From assembly GCF_902498845.1 (NCBI RefSeq), contig NZ_CABVLM010000001.1, positions 248,001 through 312,000 on the forward strand: a DNA stretch of 64,000 bases, given 5' to 3'. Made by a program: the position numbers and the translations under genes. Source of the stretch: Pseudoalteromonas rhizosphaerae (GTDB lineage: Bacteria; Pseudomonadota; Gammaproteobacteria; Enterobacterales; Alteromonadaceae). The notes under the pieces are model-generated. The model worked only from the letters and a program-made list of their open reading frames with translations, made no database searches and had not been told where the DNA came from. This document shows, one piece after another, positions 42,341 to 51,722 of the stretch (position 1 is its first letter; each line of letters begins with the position of its first letter).

Positions 42341-43281
42341 CCTAGATACATGTGCTCGAAACCGGGAATGTTACTTTCCCAAAGTGGTGTTTCTTTACCT
42401 AAGTGATCACGTATCGCATCAAAAAATAACCGTGTTCTTACAGGTAAATCACGGTGTGGATATACCGCGTACATCGCACTGTATTCTTGTAATTTGATGT
42501 CTGTTAATAAGGGCACTAAACGTCCTTGCTTTATTTCATCATTAATAATAAATGCTGGCGCGAGCACATAGGTTGTTCCAGAAAGCGTTTTATCGAGCAG
42601 TACCTCGGCATCATTGGCTCTAAACACACTCTTAATTTTTTGCTCTTGCGGTAGACCATATTGATCTACATAACGAATACCCTCAACGCGCAACGAAGTG
42701 CTGGAATAACTGGCTGCGGGTAAATCAATTAAGTCCTCTATTTTACTTGGCAATCCATACGTTTGAATAAACTCAGGTGCGGCTAATATTAGTAATCTAT
42801 TGCGCGCAATTTTACGTGCGATCAGTGATGAGTCTTTTGGCTCACCGACCCGAAAAGCAAGATCAAAGCCTTCAGATACCAGATCAACTAACTTATCATC
42901 GAGTCTTAGTTCAACTTCTACTTGCGGGAAGCGTTTTTGAAAATCATTAATTACAGGTTGTAGATAACGCCTGCCGATAATGGTTGATGAAGTGATTTTT
43001 AATACACCGCGTGGCTCTTGGTGATAATTCTCGGCTAAACGTACAGTTTCACCTAGTAGTTGCCTCAACTCACTGGCCTTTTTAATCATTTCGGCCCCTG
43101 CAGCTGTCAGTGAAAATGAGCGGGTGGTGCGGTTCAGTAAACGTACTCCTAAATCATCTTCGAGACGACTTATTTGTTTTGAGATCACTGAACGATCAAT
43201 ATTACGGGTTTCTGCTGCTTTAGCGAATGAGCCTCGCTCAACGACTTCTAACAACATCAATAAGCGACTTGTGGTATCCAT
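42337..43281 (-). CDS. LysR-family regulator, divergent from the efflux operon
   Basis: 314 residues: an N-terminal winged helix-turn-helix (GSFAKAAETRNIDRSVISKQ, then LEDDLGVRLLNRTTRSFSLT) and a C-terminal substrate-binding fold. Related to the subgroup often annotated as AaeR/DsdC-like or PA2220-like regulators. The neighbouring pump resembles MexEF-OprN, which in Pseudomonas is activated by the LysR protein MexT, so control of the operon is likely. A palindromic operator lies between the two start codons. Confidence 0.9.
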   Translation of the reverse strand: MDTTSRLLMLLEVVERGSFAKAAETRNIDRSVISKQISRLEDDLGVRLLNRTTRSFSLTAAGAEMIKKASELRQLLGETVRLAENYHQEPRGVLKITSSTIIGRRYLQPVINDFQKRFPQVEVELRLDDKLVDLVSEGFDLAFRVGEPKDSSLIARKIARNRLLILAAPEFIQTYGLPSKIEDLIDLPAASYSSTSLRVEGIRYVDQYGLPQEQKIKSVFRANDAEVLLDKTLSGTTYVLAPAFIINDEIKQGRLVPLLTDIKLQEYSAMYAVYPHRDLPVRTRLFFDAIRDHLGKETPLWESNIPGFEHMYLG

Positions 43282-43301
43282 TAATTACTCACCAATATTT
43301 A

Positions 43302-43324
43302 ATTGATGCCATATTGGCATTAAT
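43302..43324. promoter_or_regulatory. LysR-type operator
   Basis: A 23-base dyad centred on ATGCCA-TAT-TGGCAT, extended by ATT and AAT with one mismatch. It contains the T-N11-A signature of LysR sites and lies between the divergent regulator and the efflux operon. Confidence 0.65.
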
Positions 43325-43399
43325 GAATTTAAAAATCTATGGTTTTTGTCCACAAAAATGTTCCGTAACATAGAAAAATACACTAAATGGAGCGTCGTC

Positions 43400-44566
43400 A
43401 TGAACAAACACTTAATAGCTATTGCAGTTTTAGGGGCATCACTTGCCCTCACCGGTTGTGCAGAAGAGCCTGCTCAACAGAGCAATCAACCACATCTTCA
43501 ACCAATAGATGTTGCCTCAGTGATCATTAAGCCAGTGCAAAACTGGCACACCTACACTACGCGTTTAGAAGCGCCGGAAGAAGTATCACTTATGCCACGT
43601 GTTGCCGGAGTTATTGAGCATATTGCGTTTAATGAGGGCGACGAGGTTAAACAGGGTGACTTACTGTTTAAACTTGACGCTCGCCCATATGCTGCGGTTG
43701 TAGCAAGTTTAGAGGCACAAGTAGTCAGTGCTGAAGCCGCTTTATCGCAAGCGCAAAGTGAAGCTAAAAGAGCGGTGCGATTAACCGAGCGAAAAGCGAT
43801 TTCAACAGAGCAAGCGGAATCACGTACCTCAACGTTACGCCAACGTGAAGCACAACTTGCGGCCTTAAAAGCCCAGCTAATTGCAGCTAATTTAGATTTA
43901 GAATTTACAGATATACGTTCACCCATTGATGGTGTGATCTCGCGTGCAAATATTACCAAAGGTAATAATGTGCTTGCAGGGCAAAGTGTACTGACTTCAA
44001 TCGTATCAAATCAAACTATGTATGCTTACTTTGATGTTGATGAACGTACTTGGAATAGTTCATTTGATGAAGTAACCGCCGCTGCTCATCAGCAAGTAGT
44101 CATGCAAAAAGTGGGTCAAAATGGCTTTGCACACACCGGTTATATCGACTTTATTGATAATCAAATCAATGCAGCAACAGGTACTTTGCGAGTGCGTGCA
44201 CGATTTGATGAAAATACCGCCTTACGCGCCGGTTCATTTGCACGTATTAAGTTAGCGGCCAATGACGTTACAGAGCAAGTTATTGTGCCTGATAGAGCAA
44301 TTGGCACCGATTTAAAAAATCGCTTTGTGCTCACTGTAGGTGAAGGCAATATTCTCGAATATAAACTGGTTACAACCGGTGAGCGCTATGGCAGTTTTCG
44401 CGCTATTACCTCGGGCTTAAAAGCTGGCGATGTGATTGCGGTTAATGGTCCTGCGCGTGTTGGACCTGGCATGCCGATTTCACCTAATACAGTGACCCTA
44501 GACACAACTGGTGTTGCTTTTACGTTATCGCCAACGGCGCAGCACACACTTATGGCTAAGAAGTAG
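43400..44566 (+). CDS. RND efflux periplasmic adaptor subunit (MexE-like)
   Basis: 388 residues from the ATG at 43400, which is preceded by ATGGAGCG; an upstream in-frame ATG at 43346 would spoil the signal. Lipoprotein signal with lipobox ALTGC (Cys20). Membrane-fusion protein order: biotinyl-lipoyl half (GVIEHIAFNEGDEVKQGDLL), a coiled-coil hairpin (LEAQVVSAEAALSQAQSEAK), barrel-sandwich return (ITKGNNVLAGQSVL) and membrane-proximal domain. It bridges the inner-membrane pump and the outer-membrane channel encoded next. Confidence 0.94.
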   Translation: MNKHLIAIAVLGASLALTGCAEEPAQQSNQPHLQPIDVASVIIKPVQNWHTYTTRLEAPEEVSLMPRVAGVIEHIAFNEGDEVKQGDLLFKLDARPYAAVVASLEAQVVSAEAALSQAQSEAKRAVRLTERKAISTEQAESRTSTLRQREAQLAALKAQLIAANLDLEFTDIRSPIDGVISRANITKGNNVLAGQSVLTSIVSNQTMYAYFDVDERTWNSSFDEVTAAAHQQVVMQKVGQNGFAHTGYIDFIDNQINAATGTLRVRARFDENTALRAGSFARIKLAANDVTEQVIVPDRAIGTDLKNRFVLTVGEGNILEYKLVTTGERYGSFRAITSGLKAGDVIAVNGPARVGPGMPISPNTVTLDTTGVAFTLSPTAQHTLMAKK

Positions 44567-44574
44567 GACGAATA

Positions 44575-47500
44575 ATGAAATTTTCTCACTTTTTTATTCA
44601 ACGACCGATATTTGCAGCCATGCTGTCATTGGTGATTTTAATCGCCGGTGGTATTTCGTTGTTTCAACTGCCGGTCAGTGAGTATCCTGAAGTTGTTCCG
44701 CCGACAGTTGTGGTAACTGCGAACTACCCAGGAGCAAATCCAACCGTAATAGCACAAACTGTGGCTACTCCATTGGAGCAAGAGATCAATGGTACTGAAA
44801 ACATGTTGTATATGTTTTCCCAGGCGACCAGTGATGGGCGTATGACACTGACGGTAACGTTTTCATTGGGAACGGATTTAGATCGTGCGCAAGTACAAGT
44901 ACAAAATCGGGTTAACAGTGCTTTGCCGCGACTACCACAAGAAGTGCAGCGCTTAGGCGTCGTCGCTGAAAAATCATCACCGGATCTAACCATGGTGGTA
45001 CACTTATTCTCACCGGAAAAAACACATGATACGGCGTATCTATCTAACTACGCTGACTTATATGTGAAAGACCAAATTGCACGTTTGAGTGGCGTAGGCG
45101 ATGTAAAATTATTTGGTGGTGGTCAATATTCAATGCGAGTGTGGCTTAACCCCGATGCATTAGCGGCACGAGAATTAACCGCAATGGACGTCGTCAACGC
45201 ATTGCGTGCGCAAAACCAACAAGTTGCAGCGGGTAGCTTAGGCGCACAACCTGCTTCAACAGACAGTCAATTTCAAATATTGTTAAATGTAAAAGGACGC
45301 TTAAACAGTATTGAAGAGTTTCAGCAAGTGATCATTAAAGTGGGTGAACAAGGTCAATTAACACGTCTAAGCGATGTTGCACGTGTCGATTTAGGCCAAA
45401 ATACTTACTCACTTAGAGCTGAACTTGATAATCAACCAGCACTGGCGATGCCGATATTTCAACGTCCTGGCTCTAATGCGATTGAGCTTTCAGATCAAGT
45501 ACGCGAAACCATGGCGCGTTTATCGAAAGATTTTCCAGCTGGTGTTGAGTACGACATTGTCTACGACCCTACGGTATTTGTTCGCGGTTCGATTGATGCG
45601 GTGATCAAAACGTTACTTGAAGCTATCGCGTTAGTGGTAATTGTAGTGGTGTTATTTTTACAAACCTGGCGTGCTTCGATTATTCCACTTATAGCTGTGC
45701 CAGTTTCACTGATTGGTACCTTTGCGGTGATGCAGTGGTTAGGGGTCTCGATCAATACGCTGTCGTTATTTGGTTTAGTACTTGCCATAGGTATTGTGGT
45801 CGATGATGCTATCGTGGTGGTCGAAAACGTTGAACGTAACATTGAACAAGGTTTATCACCTCTGGAAGCAACGCGCGTGGCGATGACTGAAGTGACAGGG
45901 CCTATAATCGCGATTGCGTTAGTGTTGTGTGCAGTGTTTATTCCTACCGCGTTTATTAGTGGTTTATCAGGTCAATTTTATAAACAGTTTGCGTTAACTA
46001 TCACTATTTCAACGGTTATCTCAGCATTTAACTCATTAACTTTATCACCGGCGTTGGCGGCACTATTACTTAAAAGCCATGATGCTAAACCGGATGCGCT
46101 GACGCGTTTATTAAATCGTTTATTTGGTCGCTGGTTATTTGCACCCTTTAATCGAGTATTTGACCGTGGCGCCAAAGGCTATCAAAAGCTGGTACAAAAA
46201 CTAATGCGCATGAGCGTGGTAGTGGTGATTGCATACGTGGTTTTATTAGGCGGAACAATTAAGCTATTTGATGCCGTGCCGGGTGGTTTTATTCCTGCAC
46301 AAGATAAGCAGTATTTAGTTGCGATAGCACAATTACCTGATGCAGCGAGTTTAGACCGTACTCAAGATGTGGTTAGGCAAATGCAAGAAATTGCACTGCA
46401 AGTACCTGGTGTTGCAAACACAGTTGCCTTTCCTGGCTTGTCGGTAAATGGTTTTACTAACAGCCCTAATAGTGCCATTGTATTTACACCGCTAGAAGCC
46501 TTTAGTGAGCGAAGCGATCCGAGTAAATCGGCGATGGCTATTGCGGCACAGTTAAACCAGCGTTTTAGTGCCATTGATGAAGCATTTGTGGCTGTATTTC
46601 CACCGCCGCCAATCCAAGGTTTAGGCACCACGGGTGGGTTTAAACTGCAAATTGAAGATCGCGGTAATAAAGGCTTTGAAACACTATTTAACAGTTTGCA
46701 AACGGTGATTACTAAAGCTCAGCAAGATCCTGCGTTAATGGGGCTCTATTCAAGTTTTAGAATTCAAGTACCACAAATGGATATTGATATCGACCGAGAG
46801 CAAGCGCTTATTCAAGGTATTCCATTGGATGAAGTATTTAATGCGTTGCAAGTGTATTTGGGCTCAATGTACGTTAATGACTTTAATTTATTTGGCCGTA
46901 CGTACCAAGTTAATGCCCAAGCTGATGCTGATTTCCGCCTTGATCCAGAACAAATATTGAATCTAAAAGTGCGCAATAACCAAGGGAATATGGTGCCATT
47001 GGGCTCGGTATTAACGGCAACGCCTACAACAGGCCCTGATCGAGTGATGCATTACAATGGTTACCCAAGTGCAGAGCTTAATGGTAGTCCAGCGCCTGGT
47101 TACAGTTCAGATCAAGCACAGCAGGCAATTGAGCTGATCTTGGCTGATAATTTACCTACGGGTATTGAGTACGAATGGACCGAAGTTACTTTTCAGCAAA
47201 TTCTAGCGGGTAATACCATGGTCTACGTATTCCCATTAGTGGTGTTATTAGTGTTCATGGTATTGGCTGCGCAGTATGAAAGCTTGCGTCTTCCACTGGC
47301 TATTATTCTTATTGTACCAATGACAATATTCTCAGCATTAATGGGTGTATGGTTGGTTGGCGCTGATAATAATATTTTCACCCAAATAGCATTGATTGTA
47401 TTGGTTGCCTTGGCTTCTAAAAATGCCATTTTAATGGTGGAGTTTGCACGCGATAAAAATAATCATGGGTTGAGTCATTTCGACGCTATTTTAGAAGCTT

Positions 47501-47730
47501 GTCGGATGCGTTTACGACCTATCTTAATGACGTCAATTGCCTTTACTGCGGGTGTTATTCCCTTAGTATTAGCAACGGGAGCTGGAGCAGAAATGCGCCA
47601 TGCAATGGGCAACGCAGTGTTCTCGGGTATGATTGGTGTAACCGTGTTTGGTTTATTATTTACCCCTGTATTTTATATTTTGGTAACTAAAACCCGTAAA
47701 GTGACTACGCAGGAGCAAATTAATGAGTAA
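44575..47730 (+). CDS. RND multidrug efflux pump, MexF/OqxB-like
   Basis: 1051 residues, the normal HAE1-family length, with 12 membrane helices and two large periplasmic loops. It opens KFSHFFIQRPIFAAMLSLV. Proton-relay residues lie in the TM4 segment GIVVDDAIVVVENVER. The EYPEVVPPTVVVTANYPGAN opening is closer to MexF/OqxB than to AcrB. It exports drugs or toxic compounds using proton force. Middle gene of a three-gene operon with adaptor and channel. Substrates cannot be read from the sequence. Confidence 0.95.
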   Translation: MKFSHFFIQRPIFAAMLSLVILIAGGISLFQLPVSEYPEVVPPTVVVTANYPGANPTVIAQTVATPLEQEINGTENMLYMFSQATSDGRMTLTVTFSLGTDLDRAQVQVQNRVNSALPRLPQEVQRLGVVAEKSSPDLTMVVHLFSPEKTHDTAYLSNYADLYVKDQIARLSGVGDVKLFGGGQYSMRVWLNPDALAARELTAMDVVNALRAQNQQVAAGSLGAQPASTDSQFQILLNVKGRLNSIEEFQQVIIKVGEQGQLTRLSDVARVDLGQNTYSLRAELDNQPALAMPIFQRPGSNAIELSDQVRETMARLSKDFPAGVEYDIVYDPTVFVRGSIDAVIKTLLEAIALVVIVVVLFLQTWRASIIPLIAVPVSLIGTFAVMQWLGVSINTLSLFGLVLAIGIVVDDAIVVVENVERNIEQGLSPLEATRVAMTEVTGPIIAIALVLCAVFIPTAFISGLSGQFYKQFALTITISTVISAFNSLTLSPALAALLLKSHDAKPDALTRLLNRLFGRWLFAPFNRVFDRGAKGYQKLVQKLMRMSVVVVIAYVVLLGGTIKLFDAVPGGFIPAQDKQYLVAIAQLPDAASLDRTQDVVRQMQEIALQVPGVANTVAFPGLSVNGFTNSPNSAIVFTPLEAFSERSDPSKSAMAIAAQLNQRFSAIDEAFVAVFPPPPIQGLGTTGGFKLQIEDRGNKGFETLFNSLQTVITKAQQDPALMGLYSSFRIQVPQMDIDIDREQALIQGIPLDEVFNALQVYLGSMYVNDFNLFGRTYQVNAQADADFRLDPEQILNLKVRNNQGNMVPLGSVLTATPTTGPDRVMHYNGYPSAELNGSPAPGYSSDQAQQAIELILADNLPTGIEYEWTEVTFQQILAGNTMVYVFPLVVLLVFMVLAAQYESLRLPLAIILIVPMTIFSALMGVWLVGADNNIFTQIALIVLVALASKNAILMVEFARDKNNHGLSHFDAILEACRMRLRPILMTSIAFTAGVIPLVLATGAGAEMRHAMGNAVFSGMIGVTVFGLLFTPVFYILVTKTRKVTTQEQINE

Positions 47731-49099
47731 GTATAAGTTAACCGCTCTTGTTGTGGCGGGTTTATTAAGTGGCTGCGCCAGTAAAATTGATGAGCAGCAA
47801 CAGCAAAATCAGCTACAAGAATTTGTTGCAAAAACACAGATCGCTGCACAGTTACAAGGTCAAGACGAACTTAACTGGTGGCAGCAATTAAATTCAACCC
47901 AGTTAAATAATCTAGTGCTCAGTGCGCGCGCTAATAATCATGATTTGCACACTAGTCAGTTGCAGTTACAAAGCGCGCTTGCTCGTTTAGGTGGGCAAAA
48001 AGCACAGTATCTTCCCCAAGGTGCAGTGGCAGTTGATGCCACTCGCTCAAGTACTGGTAACGTTAACACGCGTCAATCGGAAGCCAATGTTAACCTTGAT
48101 TGGCAACTTGATTTATTTGGTAAAATAACTGCGCTTGTTGATGCTGCGAATGCAGGGGCAATGAGTCAAGCGGAACAATTACGTGCTTTGCATATTGAAG
48201 TTGTTACCTCTGTGGTAAAAGGGTTTGTCAGTTTTCAAGGTAATAAGCAAAAACAGCAGATCATTAACCTACAAATTGAAGCATTAGAGCAAAGTATTGC
48301 GGTTCTGCGGGCTCGCGTTGAGGAAGGGGTCGCTAATGAGCTTGATTTAAATCGAACCTTAGCACAATTGAAGCAGCAGCAAGCTTTGTTGCCAGATATT
48401 GAATACGCGCAATTTCGTGATCTAGCAACGCTTGCGACATTAACAGGGCAGTTACCTGCTGATCTAACCTTAGTTGATGAGCAAGCGCTGTTTGAGCATG
48501 CATTTACTGTAAGTTTAGCCACTCCAAGTGATGCCATTGCACTGCGTCCTGATATTAGCCAAGCATTATTTGAATTTAGCCAAGCTAATTCATTAAGCGT
48601 GGCTGCGAGTAAAGCATTATTACCTGATATCAGTTTAACGGCGTTTGCAGGTGTACTGAGCTTAGATAACAACCAGCTTTCTGACACTACGCAGCAATGG
48701 CAAGTTGCCCCACGCATTCAGTGGTCATTATTGAGCTACCCTGCGTTATTGGCGCAACGTGATGCTCAGCAATATCTCAGTGAAGCCGCTTACAGCCAAT
48801 ATCAACAAGTGGTGTTGGAGGCATTAGCGCAGAGTGAACTTTCACTGCAGTTATTAGTCAAACAAACTCAACAACTAGGCTATGCCAAAGCACGTTATGA
48901 GTTTGCTAATAATGCCTTTTTACAAGCGCAGGCGATGTACCAAGAAGGGCAAATACCTTACTTAGAGTTGTTAGATGCGCGACAGGATGTTTTAATAGCG
49001 CAGGAAAATGCAATTGACTCAACGATTTCATCTTTACTTGCTAAAGTAGACACTTACCAAGTATTTAATGGTCGTTGGAGTTATGCGTTAGTTAATTAA
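47723..49099 (+). CDS. outer membrane efflux lipoprotein, NodT/OprN type
   Basis: 458 residues with lipobox LLSGC (Cys18). Two OEP repeats build the TolC-like trimer: LNNLVLSARANNHDLHTSQL, NVNLDWQLDLFGKITALVDA and the second-half AQAMYQEGQIPYLELLDARQ. The start overlaps the pump stop by 8 bases, so it is translationally coupled. It completes the tripartite pump by providing the outer-membrane channel. Confidence 0.94.
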   Translation: MSKYKLTALVVAGLLSGCASKIDEQQQQNQLQEFVAKTQIAAQLQGQDELNWWQQLNSTQLNNLVLSARANNHDLHTSQLQLQSALARLGGQKAQYLPQGAVAVDATRSSTGNVNTRQSEANVNLDWQLDLFGKITALVDAANAGAMSQAEQLRALHIEVVTSVVKGFVSFQGNKQKQQIINLQIEALEQSIAVLRARVEEGVANELDLNRTLAQLKQQQALLPDIEYAQFRDLATLATLTGQLPADLTLVDEQALFEHAFTVSLATPSDAIALRPDISQALFEFSQANSLSVAASKALLPDISLTAFAGVLSLDNNQLSDTTQQWQVAPRIQWSLLSYPALLAQRDAQQYLSEAAYSQYQQVVLEALAQSELSLQLLVKQTQQLGYAKARYEFANNAFLQAQAMYQEGQIPYLELLDARQDVLIAQENAIDSTISSLLAKVDTYQVFNGRWSYALVN

Positions 49100-49116
49100 G
49101 TTAAGTTGAGTTTTTG

Positions 49117-50142
49117 ATGCCACATACTGATCTTTTATCAACAATCCCCGCGACAATGCGTGCGATTGCGTTACTTGAACCTAATGAACAGATTAATTTA
49201 TCTGAGCTTGAATTGCCGGTGCCTGATGTTGTAGACAACGAATTGTTGATAAAGGTTGAGTATGTTGCGTTGAATCCGGTTGATGCGTATTTTGCTAAAC
49301 AAGGTTTTTGTAAATGGCACTATCCTCATACCCTAGGCCTTGATGCTGTAGGTGTGGTGGTAAAAGCCACTAAAGGGGTATTTCCAAGTGTCGGTACTCG
49401 GGTTATGTGGCATGGTAATGTTGGCGACCAAGGGGTGTTATCACAATACGCTAAAGTGCCTAACTTTGCTGTATCGCAAATTCCTGATAGCGTTACGTTA
49501 CAGCAAGCCGCGACATTACCCTGCGCAGGGATGTCGGCATTAATAGCTCTTGATAAACTGCAATTAACCGAAGGTGATTCACTTTTAATTGAAGCTGGTG
49601 CGGGGGCCGTCGGTCAGTTCGCCATTCAATTTGCCAAACAACGTGGTGCTACGGTATTTACCACCGCGAGCAAACGCAACCATAAGCTTGTTAAACAATT
49701 GGGTGCTGATGTGGTGTTTGATTACAACGATAAAAAGCTTAGCGATAAAATTCGTAAAGAACTTGGTCCACAAGGCTTTGATGCGGTGCTCGATTCGATT
49801 GGTGGTGAAACCACGGTGCGTAATGTTGAATTAATGCGTTTTTGTGGCCGTATTGCGTGCTTAAATCCACTGCCTAAGTTTGAGCAGGAGCTGATGTTCA
49901 GACGTGCGCCAAATATAGGTATTGTTTCTTTAGGTGGAGCGTGGTTAGCAAACAGTTTATGTGCTCAGCAAAAAATGAGTTTTATGGGCAATTTATTGCT
50001 AGACAATTTAGCCAGTGGCAGTATCAAAATACCGCAGATCATTGAGGTTGAATTTAACGCCAGTAGTATTTCACAGGCGCTGAATAAACAAATTGCTGGT
50101 GGCTTTACCGGAAAGCAGGTAGTGAAAATTAGCCATGATTAA
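49117..50142 (+). CDS. zinc-independent MDR oxidoreductase (quinone oxidoreductase-like)
   Basis: 341 residues of the medium-chain dehydrogenase fold. NADPH-binding motif IEAGAGAVGQFAIQFAKQ, GROES-like N-domain with HTLGLDAVGVVVKA. The catalytic-zinc cysteine of alcohol dehydrogenases is not evident, which favours the quinone reductase branch. An alternative start at 49156 (MRAIALLEP) is possible. It follows the efflux operon by 17 bases, so it may be co-transcribed and modify a shared toxic substrate. It ends in a terminator. Confidence 0.85.
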   Translation: MPHTDLLSTIPATMRAIALLEPNEQINLSELELPVPDVVDNELLIKVEYVALNPVDAYFAKQGFCKWHYPHTLGLDAVGVVVKATKGVFPSVGTRVMWHGNVGDQGVLSQYAKVPNFAVSQIPDSVTLQQAATLPCAGMSALIALDKLQLTEGDSLLIEAGAGAVGQFAIQFAKQRGATVFTTASKRNHKLVKQLGADVVFDYNDKKLSDKIRKELGPQGFDAVLDSIGGETTVRNVELMRFCGRIACLNPLPKFEQELMFRRAPNIGIVSLGGAWLANSLCAQQKMSFMGNLLLDNLASGSIKIPQIIEVEFNASSISQALNKQIAGGFTGKQVVKISHD

Positions 50143-50167
50143 TTATTAACCGTGATTCATAATCTTT

Positions 50168-50192
50168 AAGCCTCGCAATTGCGGGGCTTTTT
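50168..50192 (+). terminator. rho-independent terminator
   Basis: AAGCCTCGC-AATT-GCGGGGCTT, a 9-bp stem with one G-T pair, followed by TTTTT on the plus strand. It closes the efflux/MDR transcription unit. Confidence 0.85.
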
Positions 50193-50226
50193 GTTATTGT
50201 TTAAGGTTATCAACTTAGGGGGAAAG

Positions 50227-50631
50227 ATGGCATTTACAGATTTTTATCGACTCAGCGCCCATGGGGTGATCACTAATGCCAGCGGGGAGGTTTTGCTGCT
50301 AAAGGCAAGCTATGGCGAGCTAAGCTGGGGATTACCTGGTGGCGCCTTAGATGTCGGTGAAACTGTACATCAAGCACTCATACGCGAATGCCAAGAAGAG
50401 CTCGGCTGTGAAGTGAAAATTGAACACTTAACCGGTATTTATTATCACAAAGCGTTTAATTCTCATGCTTTTATTTTTAGAGTTAGTTTGTTAAAAGATG
50501 CTGTGATCACGCTCAGCGATGAACACTTAGCACATCGTTATTATAAATTGTCGGAGCTTTCCAAGGTTCAACAACATCGTGTCGCAGCCTGTTTAAATTA
50601 TACGGGTACAGTTGATAGTGCTGCATTTTAA
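50227..50631 (+). CDS. Nudix hydrolase
   Basis: 134 residues from the ATG at 50227 behind a GGGGGAAAG ribosome site. The Nudix box is complete: GALDVGETVHQALIRECQEE followed by LG (G-x5-E-x7-REUxEExGU). Hydrolyses a nucleoside diphosphate linked to another group; the substrate is unknown. A longer frame starting at 50179 begins inside the terminator and is rejected. Confidence 0.9.
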   Translation: MAFTDFYRLSAHGVITNASGEVLLLKASYGELSWGLPGGALDVGETVHQALIRECQEELGCEVKIEHLTGIYYHKAFNSHAFIFRVSLLKDAVITLSDEHLAHRYYKLSELSKVQQHRVAACLNYTGTVDSAAF

Positions 50632-50672
50632 TTTAGCTTAAACGATCACTATCATTAATAGGAAAACGAGAT

Positions 50673-51112
50673 ATGAATACGCAACGTTTAATTCTTCGCC
50701 ATGGCCAGCTTAGTGATGCGTCGTTTATCTTGAGTTTATTAAATCAGCCGAGTTTTTATCGTTATATTGCTGATAAAAGCATTTATACCAAACAACAAGC
50801 CGAAGATTATTTACAAAAAACCTTTATTGATGGCCACCAACAGCAAGGTTTTGGACCTTATATTGTGGCAAATAAACAAGGCGTTGCCATGGGCATGGTG
50901 GGCTTATTCCAACGAGAAGCATTAGCAGTGCCTATGAAGCGGCTGCAAAACTATTACACGCGTATCAAGGTAAGTTCAGCTACATTGCCGCGATAGCCGA
51001 CGCTGACAATACCGCTTCGCATGGGTTATTAAATAAACTCGGGTTTAGGTATATAGGCAAAGCAGTGCTTAATAATGATGGCACTGCTTTAGTGGTGTTT
51101 ATTCTTGAATAA
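50673..51112 (+). pseudogene. GNAT acetyltransferase, broken by an internal deletion
   Basis: The 5' part (LILRHGQLSDASFILSLL, then YIVANKQGVAMGMVGLFQ) is a normal GNAT N-terminal half. After ALAVP the frame is lost. In another frame the C-terminal half resumes as YEAAAKLLHAYQGKFSYIAA, then NTASHGLLNKLGFRYIGKA, to a stop at 51112. The acetyl-CoA loop (motif A) between them is missing, so a deletion of perhaps a dozen or more codons plus a frameshift is likely. The 3' end overlaps the pqiC stop. Confidence 0.8.
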
Positions 51113-51722
51113 GAACACTCAGGGTAGTTGCTACCTGTTGATTAATATTCTGCCAGTTTTGCTCTAAGGTTTCGACGAGGCCTTCGTAATCATCACCAGT
51201 TAAAGGGTTAACCTCACTAAAATAATGAATTGTTTTTAAAGAGCGGCCATTTTCAAACGACGTGTAATATAGGCGCCACAAACCAGAAATATCGGCATTA
51301 CCTTGGTTATCACCATTGAAATGATGTAGCTCATATTCTAATTCATAATAACTTTGCTGATCTTTATCTGTTATAACAGGTAATCCTTTGACCACCATCC
51401 AGTTATCAAGCGTGGTAAATAATGTTTGATGGGCGCTTGCTGTTAGCATTTGATCTGGCGCTTCACTCCATAAGTGATAATTAGCAGCATTGACCTGATT
51501 ATTATCCATTTTCATTGCAATACCACGGTTATTTAATGCGCCTCGTAAACTTACTGTATTGATCCGTAATTGAGCTGATGTGTTAGTGCTACTGCGCTGC
51601 ATTGGTTTAATACTTTGCTCAAACTGGTAGTATTTAACGGGGGCATTAAGTGATTGGCTACATCCTGATAATAACACTACGCCGATAACAGTAAAAAATT
51701 GTATACGTAAAAATGTCCGCAT
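51099..51722 (-). CDS. pqiC: PqiC lipoprotein
   Basis: 207 residues with lipobox LLSGC (Cys21). The mature domain matches the ABC-type transport auxiliary lipoprotein family that includes PqiC/YmbA (YYQFEQSIKP start, NGRSLKTIHYFSE later). It is the outer-membrane-associated part of the Pqi lipid transport complex. Start codon shares one base with the pqiB stop (TAATG). Confidence 0.88.
   Translation of the reverse strand: MRTFLRIQFFTVIGVVLLSGCSQSLNAPVKYYQFEQSIKPMQRSSTNTSAQLRINTVSLRGALNNRGIAMKMDNNQVNAANYHLWSEAPDQMLTASAHQTLFTTLDNWMVVKGLPVITDKDQQSYYELEYELHHFNGDNQGNADISGLWRLYYTSFENGRSLKTIHYFSEVNPLTGDDYEGLVETLEQNWQNINQQVATTLSVLIQE

Noticed and set aside
50179-50226. Upstream start giving the Nudix protein 16 more residues
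   Set aside because: The extension would begin inside the rho-independent terminator. The ATG at 50227 has a good ribosome site.
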